Assembly: GCA_001730015.1 (NCBI GenBank)
Contig: MDLA01000168.1
Coordinates: 116,872-180,871, forward strand
Direction of reading: 5' to 3'
From: Chromatiales bacterium (ex Bugula neritina AB1)
Lineage (GTDB): Bacteria; Pseudomonadota; Gammaproteobacteria; Granulosicoccales; Granulosicoccaceae
DNA length: 64,000 nt
The notes under the pieces were generated by a model, which did not search any database, was not told the DNA's origin, and worked only from the letters and a program-made list of their open reading frames with translations. The translations under genes were made by a program, and so were the position numbers. This document shows positions 28,446 through 37,700 of this stretch, piece after piece; position 1 is the stretch's first letter; each line of letters starts with the position of its first letter.

Positions 28446-29692
28446 AGCCTCCCATAGGCGAGCTCCGGCAGATCTCCGTCAAGTCCCATGGCACTCTTCA
28501 TGCAAAACCTGTTAATCACATCTACTTTGCCAGCAGCTGTCAATGCAGCACCTCGAGCGGTTTTCAGCAATACCCTCGAAAAGAACGAAGACTCTGTCGC
28601 TTCCGGCGTAAAAGCGTGGTGAATACCATCAAGTATTCTGATCATTAGCTGGTTTTGTCCCCGCCTCCAACGTTCATACCGTCGAAGCGTGCGGAGGTCA
28701 CCGAAATCCCCGCCCAACGCATGACGCTCGACCACACATTCCACCAGCGCAGCAGCATCCAGCATACCCATATTAACCCCTTGTCCCGCCAGCGGGTGAA
28801 CAGAATGGGCAGCATCCCCAACCAAAGCGATACGCGGCAACACATAATTTCTGGCGTGCTGCCACTGGAGCGGAAAGCTGCCGATCTGCTCGAGTGTCCG
28901 CAATTCAGCTAGTCGATCAGGAAATTCCGATTGCATACACTGCAGAAACTTCTCTTCAGGCAATTGCTTCAAACCGGCGATATAGTCAGCACTCTGGTAC
29001 CAGACCATGGAAGCGCGATTTCCCGTTAAGGGTAAAAAAGCCTGCGGACCGTGAGGAGTAAATCGCTGCCAGGTTATATCCTGTTGAGGCGAAGATGTCG
29101 TTACAGTCGCTACCAAAGCATGCTGATCATAGCACTCGCCATCCACCTTGATTCCGGCAAGTTCCCGTACCTGAGAATTGGCACCATCAGCCGCAACCAC
29201 CAGCGATGCCCTGATTTGGTTACCACCATTGATCTCAATGCAGGCTGCATTGTTTTTAATCTGCAACGAATCGATTGTCACCGGACATTCGATATGCACG
29301 TTGGGAATATCCGCGAGGCCCTGCCACAGTGCACTTTGAATTAACCGGTTCTCAACGATATGACCGAGCCAGTCGTGACTGATCTCTTCACTGTCAAAAA
29401 GAGTGCTGGCATTACTATACTGATCCCAAACCAGCATACGCCGGAAAGGGCAGACACGCCTGGTTCGCATATGATCCCAGGCACCCAACGCACGAAACAT
29501 GCGTTCAGTTGCCAGACTGATCGCGGAAACTCTTATATCGTGCTGCTCAGCGTTAAAAGGAACCGGCGTGCGCTGCTCCAGCAAAATCACATCGAGCCCA
29601 CACTGAGCAAGCGCCGTTGCCGTAAGCCCGCCGACCATGCCTCCACCGACAACTATTACGTCAGTTGAGTGAGTTGTTGCGCGCTGTTTCAT
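28421..29692 (-). CDS. UbiH/UbiF/VisC-family FAD hydroxylase
   Basis: A 423-residue flavoprotein monooxygenase. It has the N-terminal dinucleotide motif GGGMVGGLTATALAQCGLDVILLE (residues 15-38), the DG motif in VVAADGANSQVRELAGI, and the second FAD motif ALVGDAAHSVHPLAGQGVNMGMLDA, typical of ubiquinone-ring hydroxylases. It most likely hydroxylates a ring position in ubiquinone biosynthesis. Which position (UbiH, UbiI or UbiF) cannot be told from sequence. It is downstream of the large protease gene, separated by a short gap, on the same strand. Confidence 0.92.
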   Translation of the reverse strand: MKQRATTHSTDVIVVGGGMVGGLTATALAQCGLDVILLEQRTPVPFNAEQHDIRVSAISLATERMFRALGAWDHMRTRRVCPFRRMLVWDQYSNASTLFDSEEISHDWLGHIVENRLIQSALWQGLADIPNVHIECPVTIDSLQIKNNAACIEINGGNQIRASLVVAADGANSQVRELAGIKVDGECYDQHALVATVTTSSPQQDITWQRFTPHGPQAFLPLTGNRASMVWYQSADYIAGLKQLPEEKFLQCMQSEFPDRLAELRTLEQIGSFPLQWQHARNYVLPRIALVGDAAHSVHPLAGQGVNMGMLDAAALVECVVERHALGGDFGDLRTLRRYERWRRGQNQLMIRILDGIHHAFTPEATESSFFSRVLLKTARGAALTAAGKVDVINRFCMKSAMGLDGDLPELAYGRLPKKAMLA

Positions 29693-29743
29693 CGAGGAAT
29701 TTTACGAGCTTATCTGCATCACCACAATGGCCTTGACTGCTCG

Positions 29744-32614
29744 CTACTCAACAACTGCTATCGCAGCAGGCGGTAAACTTTTGCGCTGCCAGCCCCGGTC
29801 TGTCCGACGCAACTCAGTAGTCGGCCAGAAATTGTATTCCGGCTGAACACTCACGACTGATCGGTACCCGTTCATCGCAACAACCGTCAGTCTAACGGGT
29901 TCTGTCGGATTTTTGCTCGAGATTTCAGCAATGAATTCATCAATGGTACTTGTGGGCACCCCTTCTACCGCCACGATGAATCGATTCCGGTACAAGCGAT
30001 CCTGAATACTGGGAGATCCGGCTTGCGTACCGCTGATAAACAACCCCGCAGTTACATTGCCACGTTGATATGACAGCTCAAAATGCGGCTCCTGAATTAT
30101 CGATCCAGCCCACAACAACGCTCTGCGAGTACCTTTCTTTTCATGTTTTATCGTGTCAATACCTATAACTATTTCACCACCATCCCGCAGTACACGAACA
30201 TTCACTTGCTCTAACTGAAATAGCTTTTCAAGCTTTGCGAGTGTAGATGGGAGCTGGCCATTGACATCGAGCAGTATATCTCCGACTTTGAACGCACTAT
30301 CTCCAACCACCTGGCTTACAGCCAGCACGCGCCGATGCTCAACCCCGGAATCCACAATGCGTGCAATCCACTGGTCTGTCAGGCCTTGCTCGCGAGCCAG
30401 AGCCAGCGATTTATATTGAAAAACTGCCGGCGCTGTAAAAAGAGCCTGCTCACTCAGGTATTGATTGACCACTTCTTTCACCATGGCGGCCGGCATTGCC
30501 CATTCGGCTTCCTTCACCTCATCACCACTCTGATAAGCAAAGCTTTGCCACAACGCCTGAACAACACCATTTTGATCGACCAGCGGCCCACCGAGCGTTG
30601 GACCGGGCAATGCGGCACTGAGTACATCAATCGGCACCTGCTGAAAACGGGATAGTTGCGGAAGATTGAAATACAGTGTGACCTCAGAGGGATTCGGCAC
30701 GTTTTGTTTACGTATCGTGCCGTCATTACGGTAGCCAATCAGTTCTAGCGGGTTATCCAGCGCTGGGAATGAATCTGCCATTGGCAATGTTTCAATCGTT
30801 ACGTCACCCAACAGCGCAGGGTCATATTGGAGCACAGCAATATTATGCAAGGGATGTAAAAACGCTACCCTACCCGGAATCTTGTAAGTCGAGAAAAAGG
30901 TTAATTCAAGATCACCAAGCTCAATTGGTACTGTATTGCGATCAGTCACAACCAGCCCTCGCTCAGCATCCACAACCAGGCCAACACCACTGAAACTGGT
31001 TGCATACACATTATCTATTGCATAGGGAATATCAAACGATAACCGTACAAGTGAAGGGGCAACCTTCTGGATCTGCGCGTCTTTATAGCCTGGTAGAACC
31101 ACATCAGTAAGGACCTCAGGCGCACTACGGCGACCCGGCAGTTCAACATCTGTGCAGTCCCAGAATCGCGAATCGTTACGCTGATCACATGACTTTGCAC
31201 CAAACCACCTCGCATTGACTTCCACTCGCGCAACCGCAGATGTAAATTCTCTGCCCGGCTCAACAAAACGCAAACGCCACTCGGTATTTCCAGACGCCTG
31301 GTGCATATGATCCAGCAGATCGTTAACCGTGTTGATAGGCCGCCCATTTAGTTCTGTGATTAGTGCATCTCTTGGCACACCGGCGCGAGCGAACTCATAA
31401 CCGGATTTCGCAACGACAACACCACGCTGAGGAAGGTTCATCCCACGAGCCCTTTGCACCGATACATTGTGAAAAACTGAACCACCCAATTCCACAAGCC
31501 GCGTCGGTTGTAACGCCTCCAGATCCTGAACAGTTAACCGCTCCACTACAGTGGCACCCTGTCGGATAAGTTTAAATTCGACTTCAGTTCCTATCGATGA
31601 ATCAAGAATCTGAGCCAGCCGGATAAATTCAGTCACCGTCTGACCATTAATTCCGACAACGATGTCTCCCTCGAGAAGCACCCCTTCAGCAACTCCTCCG
31701 ACGAACACCTGCCTGACCAGCAACATACCGTTGCTCAGAGGAAAATCCTGCTGGATACGCTGAGCGATTTCATTGTGAAGACCCAGACGACTCAAAAAAC
31801 GAAAGGGCCTCTGTTCAAAAACGGTCTGAACTGTACCTCGAGCGACTGGCTCTTTTGCCTGAAGCTTCTCTAGCGCATATTTAATTCGGTCCAGCGGAAG
31901 AAAAAAGCTACTCGCGGTACTGCTATTTGCTGCCGCATTGAGTGCAATGACATCACCAAATTGATCCAGCACAGGCGACCCCGAAGAGCCCCCGGATGTT
32001 GATGAAGCTGCCTGCAGGTAGAAGGTATTAAAATCATTGTGTCCATAGCGGCCATAATTCGGAGCACGCCGGTCGACCCGCGCTATTGTTCCAGCCAGGA
32101 TGGAGAGTTGCTCGCCTCCATCGCTGCCAATTACCCTTACATCAGTCCCGACAGTCGCTCCCGCAGGATTCAGTTTCAGGGAGGCAGGGTTATTACGCCT
32201 CAGATCCGCCGGATCATAGCGCAGGAAGCCGAAATCATGTACCGGATCGCGGTAGAGCGGGACAACATCTACTCGCTCCAGATTCTGAAACGTCGCGGTG
32301 ATAGCAACCGGCCCGGCTCCTATAACGTGGCGATTAGTTAGAATAATTCCCTGCTCAGCATCGACCACAAAGCCGGTAGCAGAGCTTACGCCCTGATCTG
32401 CTTCGACAAAGTCACGTACATAGGAAATCTGCAATGACACAACAGACTGCACCGCCTTACCAACGACAGCAGACCATTCGGCACTGGAATCCTGCGCCCG
32501 AACCTGCCATGAGCCGATTAACAAGCAAATCGATACTAGACTTGAAATTAGAATTCGCAAACGAGTTATCCAAGGTAGGTTGCGCTGGCTGCCGCCGACA
32601 ACAGATACAGGCAA
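29744..32614 (-). CDS. Nma111-like double trypsin-fold/PDZ protein
   Basis: 956 residues from a TTG start, with an N-terminal signal (RILISSLVSICLLIGSWQVRAQ). The first trypsin-like domain has an intact triad: His96 in TNRHVIG, Asp127 in VHDFGFLRYD, and Ser211 in GGSSGSP. PDZ domains follow (about 270-350 and 380-460). A second trypsin-like domain (about 530-740) has lost all three residues: TDRNTV, HNIAVLQYD and PTLGGPLVD. Further PDZ-like segments follow to the end. This order matches eukaryotic HtrA-type Nma111. It is probably a periplasmic quality-control protease, with the dead domain structural or substrate-binding. Confidence 0.85.
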   Translation of the reverse strand: MPVSVVGGSQRNLPWITRLRILISSLVSICLLIGSWQVRAQDSSAEWSAVVGKAVQSVVSLQISYVRDFVEADQGVSSATGFVVDAEQGIILTNRHVIGAGPVAITATFQNLERVDVVPLYRDPVHDFGFLRYDPADLRRNNPASLKLNPAGATVGTDVRVIGSDGGEQLSILAGTIARVDRRAPNYGRYGHNDFNTFYLQAASSTSGGSSGSPVLDQFGDVIALNAAANSSTASSFFLPLDRIKYALEKLQAKEPVARGTVQTVFEQRPFRFLSRLGLHNEIAQRIQQDFPLSNGMLLVRQVFVGGVAEGVLLEGDIVVGINGQTVTEFIRLAQILDSSIGTEVEFKLIRQGATVVERLTVQDLEALQPTRLVELGGSVFHNVSVQRARGMNLPQRGVVVAKSGYEFARAGVPRDALITELNGRPINTVNDLLDHMHQASGNTEWRLRFVEPGREFTSAVARVEVNARWFGAKSCDQRNDSRFWDCTDVELPGRRSAPEVLTDVVLPGYKDAQIQKVAPSLVRLSFDIPYAIDNVYATSFSGVGLVVDAERGLVVTDRNTVPIELGDLELTFFSTYKIPGRVAFLHPLHNIAVLQYDPALLGDVTIETLPMADSFPALDNPLELIGYRNDGTIRKQNVPNPSEVTLYFNLPQLSRFQQVPIDVLSAALPGPTLGGPLVDQNGVVQALWQSFAYQSGDEVKEAEWAMPAAMVKEVVNQYLSEQALFTAPAVFQYKSLALAREQGLTDQWIARIVDSGVEHRRVLAVSQVVGDSAFKVGDILLDVNGQLPSTLAKLEKLFQLEQVNVRVLRDGGEIVIGIDTIKHEKKGTRRALLWAGSIIQEPHFELSYQRGNVTAGLFISGTQAGSPSIQDRLYRNRFIVAVEGVPTSTIDEFIAEISSKNPTEPVRLTVVAMNGYRSVVSVQPEYNFWPTTELRRTDRGWQRKSLPPAAIAVVE

Positions 32615-32782
32615 AGAGAGCTATACCACAAGTATAGTCCCGAAGATCATTTCGCAAGTATCCGTTAACACCGCATTAAGTTGTTAAAAAAATAGCGCTG
32701 GCGACGTTCTTGTATGCCGCCTTGTCGTATGATGTCTGTGCACACCCGAAGCAACCAGCCTTCACTCCAGAATAGCGACACC

Positions 32783-34150
32783 ATGGCCAACATGTCAGAC
32801 CGTCAAGACACCGATTTTCCAATTCATTGGCTTCGCCATACTTCACCTTACATCAACACTCATCGCGACAGTACAATTGTCATCTGGTTCAATGGAGAGC
32901 TACTCGACAGCGCCGGATTTGCCAGCTTTGTCCATGATTTAACCCTGCTCAGCCACCTTGGTGTGCGACTGGTTCTGGTACATGGAATGAGACCACAGAT
33001 TGACGTTGCTCTGGCTATCGAAGGCATTGAAGCGCGGTTTGGCCCTCCCGGCTCCGGGGCCACCAGTCAATCTGGCAATAGAGTGCGGATTACTGATAGT
33101 CAGGTACTACCAGCTTTGCACACCGCACTCGGAAAAATCCGCTGCCAGATTGAATCAGCATTTTCTTCCGGCTTGCCGAATACGCCAATGTCCGGTGCTC
33201 AAGTCACAGTGGCCGGAGGAAATTTTGTCGTAGCAAAACCCTACGGGATCCGCGATGGAATCGACTACTGCCACACAGGGGAAGTTAGAAAATTTCGCAA
33301 GAGCGAAGTTAATCAGCTACTAGACAGTGGCATGGTCGTGCTGCTTTCACCTATCGGCTACTCCCCAACAGGAGAGCTGTTAAATCTTCACGCTGAAGAC
33401 GTTGCACTACAGGCTGCGATCGATTTAAACGCTGACAAACTGGTTTTTCTCCATAAAAGTGTCAGTCAAACTCCGGACACGGAGGCCGCTATGCTGAGGG
33501 AAATCTCGGCCACCGATTCAACCTTTTCGGTTAAATCACTACCTGAATCACTGGCTCCTCTGGAATCAGTTATTGAGCGATCATTACATGCCTGCCAGAA
33601 CGGGGTTCAGCGATGCCATATTGTCAGCAGCGAACAGGATGGTGCTCTTCTAAAAGAACTCTTTACTCGAGATGGTAGCGGATTATTAATCGACTCCGGT
33701 TCCTACGACACCATTCGTGAAGCAAGTAATCGAGACGTTGCCGGCATAATGCAATTGATAAAACCGCTAATAGATGATGGCATTCTCATCTCACGATCAG
33801 AACAGGATCTCGAACGACAACTCAGCGAATTCATTGTCGCGGAACGCGACGGCACCGTAATAGCCTGTGCCAGCCTGACAGTATACGAGTATCAGGCCGA
33901 ACTTGGCTGTCTGGCCGTTCATCCACAATTTCGCCACAGTGGCAAGGCAGCAGAACTACTTCAATATTTGATCAGGGCAGCCCGTAAATCACGCTGCACA
34001 GAACTTTTCGCACTGACAACACGCAGTGGCGACTGGTTTCGCGAGCAAGGGTTTATTCCGGCAGAGTTAAGGCAACTACCGGCAGTTAGAAACAGCCTGC
34101 GCGATCAAACACGTAGTGGCTCAAAGTTGTATACACTGGACCTAACATAA
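32783..34150 (+). CDS. argA: Amino-acid N-acetyltransferase (N-acetylglutamate synthase)
   Basis: 455 residues from ATG 32783. The open frame extends to 32714, but the E. coli-type N-terminus fits the later start, with WLRHTSPYINTHRDSTIV close to the beginning. An amino-acid-kinase domain (about 25-290) with VLVHGMRPQID and a GNAT domain (about 310-450) with LGCLAVHPQFRHSGKAAELL are fused, the classical ArgA layout. It makes N-acetylglutamate, the first step of arginine synthesis, and the kinase-like domain binds arginine for feedback. It converges with the Lon-domain gene. Confidence 0.95.
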   Translation: MANMSDRQDTDFPIHWLRHTSPYINTHRDSTIVIWFNGELLDSAGFASFVHDLTLLSHLGVRLVLVHGMRPQIDVALAIEGIEARFGPPGSGATSQSGNRVRITDSQVLPALHTALGKIRCQIESAFSSGLPNTPMSGAQVTVAGGNFVVAKPYGIRDGIDYCHTGEVRKFRKSEVNQLLDSGMVVLLSPIGYSPTGELLNLHAEDVALQAAIDLNADKLVFLHKSVSQTPDTEAAMLREISATDSTFSVKSLPESLAPLESVIERSLHACQNGVQRCHIVSSEQDGALLKELFTRDGSGLLIDSGSYDTIREASNRDVAGIMQLIKPLIDDGILISRSEQDLERQLSEFIVAERDGTVIACASLTVYEYQAELGCLAVHPQFRHSGKAAELLQYLIRAARKSRCTELFALTTRSGDWFREQGFIPAELRQLPAVRNSLRDQTRSGSKLYTLDLT

Positions 34151-34159
34151 GGTTGATTA

Positions 34160-34747
34160 TTATTCTCTTGCCGTCAGCGTAAAGCCTGTCAGCAATTGCG
34201 CTACCGCTTTCAACCGATCAACCGCGTCGTCCAGGGAAGCCAGTTCATGCTTCACTTCAGCGGGTAATGGTAGAAGCTCGACAAAGCGGCTACCGAGCCA
34301 AAGTGCATCATCGAGCTTCGGCTCATCGTAAACAATTGACGATTCGATCTGTCGAAGAATCTGCTGCATAGAATCTTGTAGATAATTGAGTTCCTCTGGT
34401 ACTGATGCGGGCTGTTCCCATGGCAGCAGTTCTATCTCACCCGTTAGCAGCTGAGACTCTTCAACGCTCGTGTCCCTGATTCGAAATTTCTGTTCTCCAC
34501 ACACAACAACATTCAAAAGGCCGTCGGCGCTCTGATCCCAATCGACAATTTTTACCAATGTGCCGTACGGATATGGGATCGCGGCGTTACCGACTTCGTT
34601 ACCCTGTTGCAGCAGACATACGCCGAAACCCGACTGAAGGCGAAAACAATCCCTTACCATATCCAGGTAACGCCGTTCAAATAGTCGCAACGGTAACAGA
34701 CCTTCCGGCAGAACTATACTGGACAACGGAAACAACGGTATACGCAT
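34160..34747 (-). CDS. Lon substrate-binding (LON) domain protein
   Basis: A 195-residue stand-alone LON N-terminal domain without the AAA or protease parts. It has the opening IPLFPLSSIVLPEGLLPLRLFERRYLDMV and the GTLVKIVDWDQSADGLLNVVVCG stretch. Such proteins are common in proteobacteria and may bind unfolded or degron-bearing proteins; the role is not established. It is transcribed toward argA and lies just downstream of the coiled-coil giant gene, 27 bases beyond that gene's end, on the opposite side of its stop. Confidence 0.9.
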   Translation of the reverse strand: MRIPLFPLSSIVLPEGLLPLRLFERRYLDMVRDCFRLQSGFGVCLLQQGNEVGNAAIPYPYGTLVKIVDWDQSADGLLNVVVCGEQKFRIRDTSVEESQLLTGEIELLPWEQPASVPEELNYLQDSMQQILRQIESSIVYDEPKLDDALWLGSRFVELLPLPAEVKHELASLDDAVDRLKAVAQLLTGFTLTARE

Positions 34748-34774
34748 AATACTAGCGCCAGTAACTTAAGTGCC

Positions 34775-37700
34775 TCAATGCATAGGATTTAATACAATTT
34801 CTACGCGCCGGTTTTGTTCACGCCCTGCCTCTGTCTCGTTATCTGAAACAGGGTTGAATTCTCCGTAGCCAATTGCTGACAAACGATCTGCATCGATACC
34901 ACCGCGCGAACTCAGATATCGTACGGCAGAGGCTGCTCTGGCAACCGACAGCTCCCAGTTAGACTTATACGACCCCGCGAGTGATGCTCCTATCGGCACA
35001 TTATCTGTATGACCTTCAACGCGAATATTATAGTCATCGTAGCCTTCTATAGTAGCGCCAACCACCCCGAGAACGTCCTGCCCTTCAGCATCCAGGGTCG
35101 TGCTGCCCGTGGAAAACAGGCTGCCACTGGCAACCCTGACTCCAATAGTATTGTCTGCTCTTACTTCAACAATAGCATCGTCAATTCCAGCTTGTATCAG
35201 CTGCTCAGCAATAGACTCCCTAACATCCGTAGCTCGAATTAGATTAGCCTGCAGCTTGTCTTCAGCGGACAACTTTACAGCGAGTAACTGATCAATTTCA
35301 CCTCGTGAAGTCACTAGCTGAGATTCAGCATTGTCTAGCTGGCTACGCAATTCATTAAGTTCGAGCTGAGCAGTATCTCGCGAGTCTGCAAGTGCAGACA
35401 ATTGTGTATTGAGCATCGCAATACGGCCTTCAAAGTCACCAACCTGAGATTCCAGCAGTTGTGCTTTTCTAGCATTTTCCTCACCAGTAACAAGGGTAGT
35501 TTCAAGCTCGCCTTTCAAGGTATTCACCTCACCCTGTAGATCAGAAATGCGTGCACTTTGAGATTCGTTCTCCTGGCTGGTAGCCTTCATTATCTCGCGT
35601 TCGTTATCCAGAAGCCCTAACAAATAATCGCGCTCTTTAACTAAACTGGATCCTTTAACAGCCAGTGCTTTGATTTCCGATCGCGCCTGCTCAAGTTCCG
35701 CATCAGCAGCCACTCTCGCATCAGATAACCCGGCCAGCTCAGTCTCCAGAACACGTTTTGCATCTTCTAATCCCCGCAGTTCAGAACTGAGTTGTGCGAG
35801 TTTTCCCTGGCTGTCTTCATTCGACGCCGCAAGCATTGTGCGTTCCTGACTAAGACTATTACTGGTTGCCGCCAGTTCAGAGATTTCTACCTGCGCCTCT
35901 TGCAACTGCGTTTCCAGATTCGCTTTGTTTTCTGTGACGGAAGCCAGTTCTGTCTCCAACTCCATTTTAGAATCAACCAGAGCTCCGAGTTCTTTATTCA
36001 ACTGTTCGAGTTTCTCAGCACTTTCCTCATTCGTCGTCTCCAGTGCTGCGCGTTGTAACTCAAGGTTGTCGCTTGCAGCCGTGAGATCGGCAATTTCTGC
36101 ACGGGCGTCTTCCAGCTGAACTTCCAATGCCGCTTTACCCTGCGTTGCCGACGCAAGCTCCACTTCCAGTGCAGATTTTGAATCAGCCAGAACTCCAAGT
36201 TCAGTAGATATTTGATCAAGTTTTGCTGCATTTTCCTCGTTAGTTGTCGCCAGTGCTGCGCGTTGTAACTCAAGGTTGTCGCTTGCAGCCGTGAGATCGG
36301 CAATTTCTACACGGGCGTCTTCCAGCTGAACTTCCAATGCCGCTTTACTCTGCGTTGCTGCCGCAAGCTCCACTTCCAGTGCAGATTTTGAATCAACCAG
36401 AACTCCAAGTTCAGAAGATAATTGATCAACCTTCGCTGCACTTTCCTCACTTGTTGTCGCCAGTGCTGCACGTTGCTGATCAAGGTTTTCACTTGCAGTC
36501 TTGAGATTGGCAATTTCTGCACGAGCTTCTTCCAGCTGAACTTCCAGTGCCTCTTTACTCTGCGCTGCAGTCGCAAGCTCCGCTTCCAATAAGGCTTTAG
36601 AATCAGCAAGATTTCCAAGTTCAGATTTCAATTGCTCAAGCTTCGATTCGCTTTCCTCGTTTACAGCCGCCAGGGCTGATCTCTCCCGATCAAAAGTCTC
36701 AGCAGCAGCTGTAAGATTCGAAATCTCCAGTTGCACGTTTTCCAAACGATCTTCGAGAGCTACTTTATCCTCAGTAACAGTGGCAAGTTCTGACTCCAAC
36801 GTAGATTTTGAATCGACCAGGGTTCCGAGTTCAGAATTCAGCTGAGCGATTTTTGATTCGCTTTCTGCTTTCTGGGCAGCAAGTTCACTCTGTAATTCAT
36901 CACGACGCTGAGTCGTCTTTAACAACGCCGATTCCAGACCTAACGAAGCGTTGGTATTGTCTTGCAACGCAGCGTTGAGCTTTGCCTCAGTTGCTGTTTT
37001 ATTTTTTAGAATTGCCGCATTTTCGTCAGTTAAATCATCGAGAGATGCTTGCAACTGTTCAATCTGACCAGCACTTTCACCACGCAGCGCTTCCAACTCG
37101 CTCTGCAGCGAAGTACGAATTTCTACATCATTGGAAAGCTGAGTTTTATACCCGTCCAGCAGACGATCAAGCTCCTCGAGCTTTGACTGGCCATTCTGGA
37201 TTTGCAATTGCAGGTTGTCCCGTTCGCCGGCTAGAGAATCTCTAGCCAGTGTCATTTCATCCAGCTGTCGCTCCATTTGAGCAACTATCGCTGATTTTTC
37301 CTGCGCGGCTATTTCAGCCGCCTGCAAATCACTGGTCAATACCGCTAATTGTTCTTCTTGCTCAGAACTTCTACCCATACTAACGATGCGTTCGTTATCT
37401 ATAATTTTCTGCAATAGAACTTTTTCTTTGTCGGCCTGAGTGGTGAAATCATTCAGGAGCATGTTCTCCGATCTAACTGAATTCAGCTCCGCATCCAGAC
37501 GATCCCGTTCCGACGCCAGATTATTGATTTCTCCACTCATCATTTCTATTTTCGACTGCATCGATTCTATTTTTTCAGCGCCACTCGCCGCGAGCTCATC
37601 CAGTTGGGCTTGTATGACATCGCGCTCATTGCTTAAATCCGATAACGATTGCAAACCTTCTGTATTTTGCTTTGCCAGTCCATCACGTTCGACCGTCAAT

